NCBI RefSeq assembly: GCF_000006565.2
Contig: NC_031476.1
Coordinates: 1,388,458 to 1,452,457, forward strand
Origin: Toxoplasma gondii ME49
Lineage: Eukaryota > Apicomplexa > Conoidasida > Eucoccidiorida > Sarcocystidae
Length of the DNA: 64,000 nt
Direction of reading: 5' to 3'
Below, piece by piece: positions 48,136-59,582 of the stretch (positions within the stretch are counted from its first letter, which is position 1; each line of letters begins with the position of its first letter). The notes under the pieces are model-generated. The model worked only from the letters and a program-made list of their open reading frames with translations. It ran no database searches and had not been told where the DNA came from. The position numbers and the translations under genes were made by a program.

Positions 48136-51100
48136 ATGAACACGTTCACGAAGGTCGTCGTCTGCGCGGCTTCCGTCGCAGTGGTCATTGTTTTGACACT
48201 GGTCATCGCTGTCGCCACGCTCTCCGCCACAAGGTCCAGCGGTGGTTTGTGGCAGCCTGACGGCCAGCCTTGCACTGTTTCGTGGGAAACGAGTACTCTG
48301 GTTTCTCGGAGGCGCTGCGCGGTTCCATTGCTCTGTGACTTCGAGCATGAAAGTAGTACGACAGGTACACACGCATGTACACGTTTCTTTGTATAGTTAA
48401 AAGGTATGATTCAATGCATATATACGCGTGCATACGTGAGCATATATATACACATATATATGCACATGCATACACGTACTTGGGAAAAAGTGAAAATGCC
48501 ACACGGAAGCCCTGAAACAGAGACTGACGCAGAAGGAAAGCACCCGGTCAGGAGGCAGAGCATTGACTGTTATTATCTCTTCAGACGTACTGACGAAAAA
48601 ACTGAAAACTGGAAGGGCATCCACATCCTAAGCGAACTGATGATAGTGTCTTTCTAAGTCTGGAAGCACTGAACGAGGGACGCCTCGAAGAAAAATCAAG
48701 TGTCTGAGAGGGGATCTCCAGATGAAAAATATGAGAACAATAGGTAAAAAAGGACTCTCCTGAGGCAGGGGGATGCATATCTGGTTGCTGTACAGTGGTT
48801 ATAAATTTTGGCTATTGGATAAAAACACGTAGAAGCCGTAATATAGAATAGACCGAGAACCGTACGACAGACACACTCACGCCACCGTCCGGACATATAC
48901 CCTTTGACTACTGGCATGAATGTGCACGCATTTACACGCATACAGACTGCTCGGTATACGAATAAACTCACTCAGATAAAATAATTCAAAGGGGCGTGTT
49001 TGCAGGCATTCATTTGTTCATATTTGCATATGCAAAATTGTTGAGTTTTAATACAAAAGTCATCACACATCGAGCTCGCCGCTGCAACCGTCGCCGTTGA
49101 GTGGTGCTTGTTTTGTGTTTGCTTTCTCTGTTTATGGCCGAATATCTTCCAGGTGTTTGCCGACTACCTGGAAGCCGGCCGGCGGGTAGTTCGTGCAGAG
49201 GTTCGCCGTACCTCTGTGAATTGTCAACATTTTGCGACCAGCGTACCTTCCGTTGTGAACGCAATGAATCTAACAACCAGGGCTTTGGAAATATTGCCCT
49301 GGGTCAATCATGCTCTATTGGCGAGGCTTACCTATGTGTGTCTGGGATCTGTGAAGATGTTAGCTTGCTTAGTGGTGCGGGTTCTTCAAGCGGGACACAG
49401 AACAACCATTCACGGAGACTTGGGGAGGAAACAAATCTCTCTAAACTTGGGGAGGATAGCGAGATCTTAGGCCAGCAGCACCAGGCCAACATTCCCCGAC
49501 GGACGGTATGCGTTCAGAAAAACGTACCACTTGGTGAGACATGCAACTTGTACAAGCATTGCCAAGCACCTTGCCACGTGTGTGTGCAAGGAAGATGCAG
49601 GAGATACCCATCTGGAGGAACTGGAGACGGTGTAAGGCCGAGTTCCGGAACTATTGTTAATCAGAATGGGGTTATCGTGCCCGGTTACAACGCTCTGCCC
49701 CCTGCCGTGTATCCTCGCCGACTTTCTCTTGAAAATGCAAATACAACGTCTGCAATTGACAAAGATATTTCTACAACGGAATTCGGGTCGAATTATTTCT
49801 CCTCAAACGTCACGTCTGGCCCTATGCTTACAGATCCAACACACTTCATGAAAACTCAAGGCACTGGAAGAGAACATGACTTCTACGATCCCACTGTATT
49901 GCCCCAGAGTCCCTCTTTGGCGGGCTCCAATCCGAAATCCCATGGAAAAAATACACGTGTGTTGGGTGGTTTTTCAAAACAAAGTGACGAAGCTGGCAAT
50001 GACCCCGAACTCACTCATACTGACACAGGTGCCATAATCGAAGGCCAACAATACATGTATCCAACCCCTCCATCGCAGTATTATGGGTCCCCATTTGACA
50101 GCATGTTTACTCCACGACCTCCGCCACCACCAGGAACTCTTGCGAAGAGGATTTCGTCCTTGTTCGACGGTATTGCTACTGCTGTGGGCCCCTTAGAAAA
50201 CATAAATGTGAACAGGATGGCACAGCAAGTTCCCGCGATTGCTCCGAATGTTCAGATACAGACGGGTCAGCTCATGCCTCTTGCGGCTACTGCTCCCGCT
50301 GTGATTGCTGCCCCTTCTGTGCCTTCCGTTGCCGTTGTTTCTCCCCAGCAAGTGGCTACTGTTGCTACAGGAAATCGACCTGTACTTGTAGGTGAACAAG
50401 TAGTTCGAAATCCCGCCGGCAATCCCAGTGTGATTGCAAGGGTGTCGCCCCCTGTTGTTGTTCCAACTGCTGTAGGGGGCCAGATCGTACCGCCTGCTGC
50501 CGTTCTGCCAATGAATACTTTACCAAATACACGAGGACCTGCAGTCGTTGCCTCTGTGATTCCAGCAAATGGCTATCCCCAAACAACCATCGTCGCAAAT
50601 CGCCCGTCGACTCCTGTGGGTCCCCAGACGGGCATTTCGTCAGCTCCGAGACTCCCGCTGGCTGCTGTAACGAACCACGACAACAGACCCTCCGCTTACC
50701 CTCAATATTCCCCATTTTCCGCCAGAGGAAACAATAATCCAAGTAATCGAGTTCCAGGCAGCATAACGAACTCGCCTGCAGGGGACAACATTATTTCCGA
50801 CGTTCGGTACGGAAGCAATAACAGCGGAGGCGTAGGCAGCGGCATTGTCGTCATCGATGTGACAAATCCACTGGGAAACCTTGACTCCAGCCAATACACC
50901 CTTGAAAAATGCCTCGACATGTGTTGTAGCCAGGTGAGTGGAAAGTGACCTGTCACTTGGGCACATATCCGGCGTCTCAGAGGGCTACTTCACGCCGTTG
51001 AAGAAAAAAGATGTAGGCGCATCATGTATGCACACACACATGCCTGAGCCTGTAAGCACGTAGGTACATTGATCAGTGAATTACCATAATCAAATTGTTT

Positions 51101-52240
51101 CTGGTTTTGACCAGCTGTTTCACTACGCCGCCGACTTGCGCACGACTCAAAAACCAGTTTTAGCCACACAGTCTTGCCTTAGTTTGTAGAAATCATGTGT
51201 GCTTTCTCTGTCGTGAACAGGATTTTTACTGCCCGATTCCAGCTACGACGACCTGTTTACCTCGTTTAAGTGAAGGTCAGCTCTGCAGAAACATAAGTCC
51301 TAGGGAATGCCAGCGAGGGCTGATATGTGCGAACGGCCGCTGCCAACCGGAACTGCTGTACGCTTTCTCTGCTTCCACTGATCCGTCTAAGAACGAAACA
51401 TCCGTTACGAACGACACTCTTATCGGTTTCCTTGCGACTCCAGCCGGAAATAGTGGCCAGCATTTTGAAAGCAGGGATCGAGCCGACAAATACCACGAGA
51501 ACAGAAATGGTAGAGAAGCAGGATCTCCAGTGAATCCGCATCATGTGACGAGGACCCCGCAAACGGCTTTTGCACAACCGGGTGTTGAAGGCGGGAGTGC
51601 TCATACAACAGACCTTACTTTCAATATAAGAGACAAAGAACTGCGTAGGGAATCCTCCAGTCCAATTGTATGCAAGCCATGGCAGACTCGAAAAACTTCA
51701 ACCAGAGAAGGAAGACTAGGTGAAAGCCACATACACCGTCGGACACAGTGGAACGATGAAAATCACAGAAGCGCAACGACTTCCTCTGCATGCGAAAGCA
51801 TTGCGGGGAAGCCATGCAAAATCGACGTGGACTGCTGGATAGGTGATACACCGTTCGTATACTGTGATACAGATACGGCAGTGTGCCAAGCTCCTGAGTT
51901 CGAGGAATGCCTAGAAGCGTTCACAGCTGTTAGGCACAATCAGCCGCATGCCGGCAGCTATGGTTATAGACCACACGTGACCGGCATCAACCGAGAGGAA
52001 CACTTTCCACAGGGCGGGAGAGAGCGAAACACACGCGACCTGGGACCTGCGTGGTTGACATTGTTTTTCGAGTTTGATGACGGGCGACCGACTGACGGGA
52101 AAGAAAAAAGTTCGCCTGAACAGGCAGCATTACACAAAAAGATACTTCTTTGCTGTCTTCGGCGTCTTCCAGAGCTTCGACAAATGGTAGATTTCGACGC
52201 CCTTACCAAGGAGCAGGGACCAATCGGCTGTTCTACCTAG
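48136..52240 (+). CDS. Membrane-anchored cysteine-rich protein of unknown function
   Basis: Three exons (48136-48364, 49153-50933, 51221-52240) join in frame to 1009 aa. Residues 6-29 (KVVVCAASVAVVIVLTLVIA and following) form a hydrophobic signal or signal-anchor segment right at the N-terminus, so the rest should be extracellular or lumenal. Small disulfide-type modules follow. The first include PCTVSWETSTLVSRRRC with CAVPLLCDFE and then GVCRLPGSRPAGSSCRGSPY with LCELSTFCD; a third is LGQSCSIGEAYLCVSGICED. Further Cys clusters lie in exon 3 (TTCLPRLSEGQLCRN, and CESIAGKPCKIDVDCW with CDTDTAVC). The spacing vaguely recalls dickkopf-type Cys-rich domains, but no firm family call is possible. 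About 250 residues of Val/Pro/Ala/Asn-rich low complexity separate the two Cys-rich ends. Intron 1 is full of alternating pyrimidine-purine repeats. Confidence 0.75.
48418..48477. repeat. Alternating purine-pyrimidine low-complexity stretch
   Basis: This consists of interrupted tatata, catata and gcatgcata runs inside intron 1 of the cysteine-rich protein gene. It looks like microsatellite decay and has no evident function. Confidence 0.6.
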
Positions 52241-54383
52241 TTGGAAATATTTTCATCAAATGCTACCGCTGTACGTGCACATCTATCATTTGCCTTTTAA
52301 TGTTAAAACGATCAGGTCATGCATGAATCTGCATGCGCACATACAAAAAGGTACATTCATCAGCACTTGTACCCTTTTCTATACACAGGCTTGCGATATC
52401 TGATTGTGTGCGGATGCTGTCTAAATGTGCATCTAACGTTTATCTCTGCACGATGATGCAGCCCTCGTCACTATTTGTGTCATAGAGCATTCAAGAATTC
52501 CTGTACTTTCCGAACAGACGGCAACAGACACGGTTTTCTTGGTTCAGCATTCAAACAATCATCAGCCTATAGCTTACGTTGCTTAGAGAATTCAGCAGAT
52601 ATACTCTCAAGAATTAACACCAGCTTCAAGACTCACCAAGAAACGTCTTTTCTCCTCATTTGTTTCGCCCCTCCTTCGGTTCTACACTTCACTACGAGGA
52701 ACTCTCTGTAAGCACAAAAACGCTCGAAGCGCCAGTGAAGCTATTGTACAATCAGGTGGTGACACAAGCTCTGTCACAGTCGTAGTTGACACTGCTGATG
52801 TGTTCACTGACCTCTTGGCTGTTGCTCAGAACACGTGTATGAAACAGAGTGAAGACCCGTTGCGAAGAACAAAGAAGGCGTCAACAATAGCGTCGTTGAC
52901 ATAAATCCTACCACACAATAGCGCGGTATATAAAAATGCTTTGTAATACTTGTAACTATGTATCTTGGCCAATTTGCATCCGCATCATCACCTGCCGACC
53001 ACCGACACTGAAGATTCACACGGGTGTATCGTGTCCACCTGGTTTTCGTTGGCAGGCAATCGCCTTCCCCCCTTCGTGTGTTCCGATTCGACTCTGTGCA
53101 GCTTTCAGGTCTTCACTGAGAGCGATTTTGGTTCACTGAACTAGTGCCTCTCCCCGCGTAATTCCTGCTCTTGACAAATTGACATTTCGTCTTGCCTGCG
53201 CGGCCTTCTAAGCGCCCTAGTTATCGGGCGAGCTCTACAGAGAACAGACGCGTGAGGCAAAAGCGTAGAAGGCCATTGGTGTAACTCTGCAGCAATATTT
53301 AGCCTCTTTCGAAAGGCAGCTTCCCCCCTCTTCAACCTCCTACTGAGTAGCACTGACCGCATGCAGCTCCCTAGTGCATGCATGCGAGTGTGTTCTGGCA
53401 TGCGCCACCGAAACGAAAAAATACCCGGTGGCCGAGGGTCGTGCCACCTGCTCGCTAGAAATTGCGCAAATGAGTTGTGAAAATTATGGGACGTGTTTTC
53501 AGACAAATTCAAACAACTCTTGGCGAAGCCAGATTTCTTCAGGGATGCATGCTTTCCGCAGGGACTTGATCCACACGTTTCGCGCTGGCAGAACACTAAC
53601 TCGTTCTTTCTTCCGGGGCAGCAGTGGAGCACAAGCGACTCCTATTGGGCGACAAAGAGAGCTTGTGACCTGAAGTGGAAATTTCGTCTCCTTGTATCCC
53701 TGAAAAGACGGAGGTATTGCTAGCCCCTTTACCTTGTGCGCTTGATTTTTGCGCTTCAATACGGTATCCTGACCCTTCGAAGTAAATCGCGTGCTTCACG
53801 GTCAATCGGTGTTGTTTTTTTGCCATTCTGCGAGCGGGCTCCCTTGAGAAGAAAGGAGAAAATCTGCTGGCGACGTTTCACTTGAGATTGTTTGAGTTGT
53901 CTTTGAACCACACTTGTTTGCTTCCTTTCCCGCTCTCTTTAGAGCTGTGTTCAGCGTTTTCAGAGAGTTTTGCGAAGTTGTTCCGGGAGAATTCGCTTCC
54001 GCAGTTGTGGGCTGCAATTATTTTCCCGTCCACTTCCCCAGCAGATATTTCCGAGTTCTCGCACTCGAATGACCGGGCAGACTTGCTGAAGTGTTCATTC
54101 CACACAAACCTGTCGTCGTTAATTGCCTGAAAGCCCACATGCGCCTTCGGAGCTAAACGCCCTCTGAAGAATAGTTGCCTTCCACGAGTATACCTGTTTG
54201 TAAAGTTCCGTGCAATTGTGTCCATAAAAGTACCGTGGAGTCACGTACGAATTCGTGTTCACATCGCTGGAACATACACGGGAACACGTATGTGTGTGAA
54301 TGAATCTCTGGCAACAACCGGGCGCGTGTAGCCCGACCCACGCTGTAATGCGCCCTGTTTTTCTTCCACGAACACGGTCAAGT
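52241..54383. other. Unassigned spacer upstream of the ATP10-like gene
   Basis: No exon is supported. Frames near 53141-53673 exist on both strands but conflict and have no motifs. A TGCATGCATGC motif sits at 53375. The right end is expected to contain the promoter and 5' UTR of the ATP10-like gene. Confidence 0.4.
53375..53386. promoter_or_regulatory. TGCATGCATGCG motif upstream of the ATP10-like gene
   Basis: Two overlapping GCATGC palindromes about 1 kb before the ATP10-like start codon. These resemble apicomplexan AP2-type target sites. Functional status is unknown. Confidence 0.25.
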
Positions 54384-57300
54384 ATGGCGGCATCGGAGCT
54401 TTGCAAGGTGGCGTTAGGTTGCCTGTCGACTTATCGGCCTTGTGTTGTCCCCCTCAGAGGCGTCTACACGCTCAACACCCTGCCACGCCGCCGAGGCGGT
54501 AAAACAGTTCTCTTTCGCAAAAAACGCGTCAACTGTCCTGCTCGACTTCCAAGCGAATCTGCCAGAGTTATTGTTGCAACAGACCTCTGTTCATTCAGTT
54601 CTCCCTGGTGTGTAGAGACAGCAGAGACACAGAGATTGAGGTCCCACAGCAGTGCAAGCGAGGGAGGCACTGGGGATTCGGGTGCCTCAGTTTGTCGATT
54701 TCACTCCGAGTGTGGGAGCCCTCTCCACTCTTCAACTGACGCACCTTCCACAGAAGCGCGCTTTCTTTTCTGGCATCCGTTCTCTGAGGAAACGTCCCCG
54801 TCAATAGGTTTTTCTACAAACGGTAAGGAAACAGGTTTGTTTGCGGCGGATCAGCAGCGGCCTACGCAGCATACAGTCTCCTTGGCGGGAGCGATTGTGG
54901 GATATTCGCGACTCCTCCGTCGCTCGCTTCCCTCGACTAAAAGTCCGCAGTTCTCTCAAGAGGCGCGTGTCAGTTCTCGCAGTGTGCAGCGACACAGTGT
55001 GATTGAAGGCGTGAGCCGTTTCCAAGGTAGTGCTCCACGGGCGGTCAGAAACGGTTCTTTTTTTGGACAGCGGTGTTTCACAACGGATGTCTCTCTGCAC
55101 AAAGCGGCGTCGGAAAAAGGAAAAATATTGCTGGAAGGCGCGGCGAGGCTCGCGGGAAAGGACAGCGGAAATCCGGCTACCTGGTCTCTCCCGCCAACTG
55201 CCCCGGGGAGTCTATCGCGGCGCGAAGCTGACGCTTCTTTATCTCATGTCACGGGAGAACCGAAAGCCTTGATAGATCGAAACAGTTTTTATTCTCTCGA
55301 AGAAATGCGGAAGGAGAATCGACGCGGTACACCCGTGGACTTCCGACAATACATGCGTTCTCTTCTTCTTCCCATACGCTTTTGGGATGCGTCTGCGCCG
55401 AACGCGTCTCGCTCCACCCCTGAGAAGCCCTCGTCTTCATTTTCTTTGTCATATTCTCGTCTTCTTCCCCCAATCACGTTCAAAAAGTACAACGAAGGCA
55501 TGCACGCCGCCCATCACTATCCGTCGCGCCTCTTGCCGCCGTCCCAGTCTGCACCTCTTCCACCGAATGTCTTGGTTACTCCCTTTACGCCGCACTCCGG
55601 CCAAGGATTGAGAGAAGCCAGTCTGGCAAAGCACGCAGGGGTCAACACGGGAATAACGAGAAAAGCAGGACAGCCCCTCTCCGCCAACAAGGATCTTAGT
55701 GGAAAGGCGCATCAGCCTCAGCTGCCTGTCCCGGTAAGCGTTCTTTACAAAGCCGTGGCATTCTTCCATTCGAATTGTCTAGCATTGCATGTCTTCTCTC
55801 ATCATGTCGAAAGGAAACCGACAAATAATGTCTGAACAGGTGGACTAATATTGCTGTTGAACAACGCAAGAAGCAAGCTCTGGCGCAACGATCAAACCTG
55901 GCGTGTGCGGTAGTCGGTACATGCGTCTGTGGAACCAAGAATATTCGGTGTATCAACCTAAGGTGTGCTTGCTGAATATTATGTGTGTATATAGCCTTAT
56001 ACGAGATAGGTATAAGCAATTCCGAATGTGGCATTTCCGATGAGCTAAGCATTGCATGTTTCATGTTCTTGTATATGCTTGCGTACTCCTAATTCGGTAC
56101 ACGTTTCTGAATTTGTGAATGTACCTGTACGTGCTTGATGCGCCATTATATTTGCATATGCCTGCATTTGCAAATGTGTATACTTAAACCGCGAGTGTTC
56201 CTTTCTTCATTTACCCTAGGTATCTTTGTGTGTGTAATCTACGCTGCTTTCCAAATACAAGTTACTACGTATCCCTTCGTGCTTACTTCCATCCTTAGAG
56301 CTGGTAACTCGTGACATGCGCATAATCAAGGTGTTTATCTTTTCTGGGTAGTTGAGTGAAAAACGACGCTTAGCTGGAGGCGCGCATGATGTTTTCGCAT
56401 TTTTCGTTCCATCCACAGACTTTCCTGAGGGGGCCCCTTCTACACGCCCCATTGATTGGAAATCTTCTCTCTGACCGCGCCTCCGTCGTCGTCTTGCACT
56501 TGTGTAAATGTACGTGTGATAAATCAACTATTCACCGGTAGACCTCGTCGTCACGTATGCAGACATTTTCAACCCATATAAACGGGAGTGTATTTATCGT
56601 GGATGCGGCCACGTATGTTGTCTACCTATACGCATATACTGTACGTTGCACTCCAATATATTTTCATTGACGTTTATAAGCGTTCATGTAACTGGATGTT
56701 CAAAAGTGCCTGAGCACATACGTTTCTGAGCTCGAAACATGATCTATACCTCGAAATCTGGGAACTACCAATGAAAACTGCTCCACCGAAGATACGTGTG
56801 CAGATTCAAATGCTTATGGGGGTCTACAGTACACGAACATTCAATGGAAAAGCACGTGTGACAAGTATATATCATGGACAGGCGGTCTCTGTCGACCCTG
56901 AGGAGGCAAAACTGCGTTGTCCATCAGTTCATGTCCGTGTCCACATCATGTGGCATTTTAGTTTCCGACTGCCTGGCCTCCATTCTGCTCTCTACAGCTC
57001 ACCGAACGATGCGCAGACCGCCTGACCCTTCTTTTCATTTTTACTGATCAACCACCCCACAGCGAGTTGAAGGATCTCACGAAGTGGCACCGAGATCTTG
57101 AGGGGCATCCGGAGTATTCGGCGCTCGTTTACCCGGGTGCCTCTCGAACACACTCATCTCAAACGTCTCGTGCAGGCGAGCCCACGGCCGATGGCTCTAA
57201 CCGGTCGTCTGCGATGTACCTAGACTTGAAGAGAAATACGAGAGCAACCAGCAGGGCAGCCTTTCTAAACGAGGATTTGTATCAAGTGGCCTATTTATGC

Positions 57301-58030
57301 AGCGAATCGTCTACATACTTTCTCCGGTGGCTCACACTTCGATCCATGAGGCACATAGCGCGTCATTTTGGCCCACAAATGGATAGACATGCTATGGTCG
57401 ATAACAACTCGATTTCTCTAAACGGATGTGCACCATCCTTATGGGGGGCATTCTTGGGGCATGCTGGGGAAGGCGGTCGGAAAATAATCGAGGCGACAGG
57501 CCTCAGTTTCCGGCCGGAAATGGTCACGACAATGCTAATCGACCGTGCGGGCCGCGTTCGGTGGCACGCAGTTGGAGCGCCCACGGACGAGGCTGTCCAG
57601 TTACTCATGTAAGTTGGAACGACTACTCTTTGTGAGCAGGAACTGTAACGTTTGTCTCGACTGAAGCTGTACATTTGGCAGCAGAGGAAAAACCCGAAAG
57701 GCTGGAGAAAAGTATTGAGCTGGTGATGCAGTTGGATCGTAGATGGCCTCTGTTCTAAGGCTGGAGAGTTGGCGGGTTCTCACGGCGATCTCTCGTAAAC
57801 GGGCACACCTGAGTAAACGGATCTGGAACATCGATGAATACTTTCTTGCTCAACCACGTGAGGTGCACCTTTGCAGACGCGACCGTAAAATAAAGTTGTT
57901 GTGACTGAAGTCACCAAATTGGTGTTGTGCTATCTGACAAATTGTGGTTTTTTCCATCAGAGATGCGATGAAGGCCCTTCGTCGAGAAGTCCCCGGCGGT
58001 GTGCGTAGCAGGACACGACTGAACTTGTAA
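54384..58030 (+). CDS. ATP10: ATP10-like mitochondrial ATP synthase assembly factor
   Basis: Proposed exons 54384-55733, 55871-55902, 57063-57608 and 57961-58030 give 665 aa. ATP10 is a matrix/inner-membrane chaperone needed for F0 assembly. The match is in the C-terminal part: after a WLTLRSMR helix comes VTTMLIDRAGRVRWHAVG, then an EAVQLL helix completed by the last exon (DAMKALRREVPGG). This resembles the ATP10 segment with a hydrophobic strand, D-x-x-x-x-I-R-W and G-x-A-x-x-x-E. The N-terminus is Arg/Ser-rich and poor in acidic residues, consistent with mitochondrial import. In-frame ATGs at 54300 and 54348 are alternative starts. A 300-residue low-complexity N-terminal region is unusual for the family. 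Exon 2 (10 codons) is the weakest part: its acceptor has a poor pyrimidine tract and was chosen for phase. The family call is moderate. Confidence 0.6.
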
Positions 58031-59582
58031 CGAGAAAGCAGACTAAATTCGTGTGATTTCTTGAAGGGCCACATTTTCACTTTCGGAAGACTCCTTTCTG
58101 CTTCTTCATACAGGGAAAAGGGAAAGTCGCTTTTTTTGCTTCAGGTTGTAATCTGAGACAACTCCTGTGCGCTCATTCGTGCACACATGTACACAGTGGT
58201 AACATAGATGTGCATGTGTGTATCCAGCCGTATGTAGAGACAGTTTCTTTTTTACAGGAACAGGTGACTATTCGATCGCACACCGTTTTGATATTACATT
58301 TGCGGCACGTGTCTATGAGCTGTGGAAACCTGTGGATGCCATTTTGCGTGCTATCTGAGTCAACTTTTTTCTGGAAAACTAGTCTCCGGGATCACCGGTT
58401 TTGAAACGAGCTTTCGAGAATACTTTTTCCCATGCACTTCCTTCACGGAGGAAGGAATGGTTACTTCTCCACGTATGCGTATATCTTCTGCTCAGCATTT
58501 TAGGTTTCAAAGTATACACAGCACAGAGTGAACACACCAAACAGTTCGGCATCTTCTGACAGTCTTGGATCTCCACAGCGGGTAAATGGATCTACTCATG
58601 CGTACTAATACGACATATAACCGAATGTGTCTGTTCAAGTTCGCCGGCACCACTGTAAATCAGTTTTGTATGCGGACACTGAATGTGGCGCCAGCTTCCT
58701 CGCGTAAGGCAAGCCATCGCGTGTGGCTTTTCAGAGGGCCGAAGTAGCTTCCATCATTGCCGTGTACCGCATCAGGACTGCGGCCAGAGAGCTTCCTTTC
58801 CGATGTAGCCGTGGTATGGGGTCAAAAAGTCCTCGGAGAACTGACATCGTAGCGCATGGCCCTGACGAGACGCATGTGTCCGCATGCACATACGATCTGC
58901 AACGGTTGATTCGTTAGTTGCAGGCATTCCTCTACATGTATGAACCACAACCACGACGCCTGATCCCCACTTTTACAGATCCGTACTTGCATGCTTTTGG
59001 CTGTAAAAGCACTTTTCCCGGAAGAGTCCCCCGGAACATTTTTAGAATTTTCGTGTTGGAGTCTTACCTGATGACCGAGGTACATGTGTCCCGTGGGAGT
59101 CTCCGGGATGTGGCGCTGACCTTCTCAGAGAAGGATGATTTGGCGTCTCAGGCTCAGTTTCGACACTTGTACCAACTTCAAGAACACCTGCTGTTTTTTC
59201 CTGGGTGTGTGACACTAACTGCCTCTGAAATTCGGATCGTCCAGAAGAAACGTGGGACGGAGAAATCTGCCGTCGCCGACCCGGATTGGCACTTGGTGTA
59301 CTTTCAGCATTGCTGTCTGGACAGTCCCACAAAGGACAAAAAAGCGAATGGGCGTCATCAAGCATAAAACGAGGGATGAGCAGCAACAAGGTCAGCAGCA
59401 GGCTTTTTCGACTGCCACAAACAGCCAGGTCGAAGTCTGTGTACCGACCATTTTTGAGTTCTCTGGGGCAAAAGGAAGAGATAGTAGGGACGTCTAACGT
59501 TTCGTAAAAGCCCTGCAAAGTGTGCGCATGTACGCACAGTCGAATATGATTATGGTACTTGTTTTGATCACAAACGTTTCTA
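58031..59582. other. Convergent 3' region without a gene
   Basis: This lies between the stop codons of the ATP10-like gene (+) and the unknown gene (-). A 149-codon plus frame (58918-59367) and a longer minus frame starting at 59701 overlap and have no motif. The stretch probably holds both 3' UTRs. Confidence 0.4.

Noticed and set aside
58918..59367. Plus-strand open frame of about 149 codons after the ATP10-like gene
   Set aside because: It starts at TTG, just after an in-frame stop, has no motif, and is overlapped by an equally long minus-strand frame. It is best explained as 3' UTR sequence.
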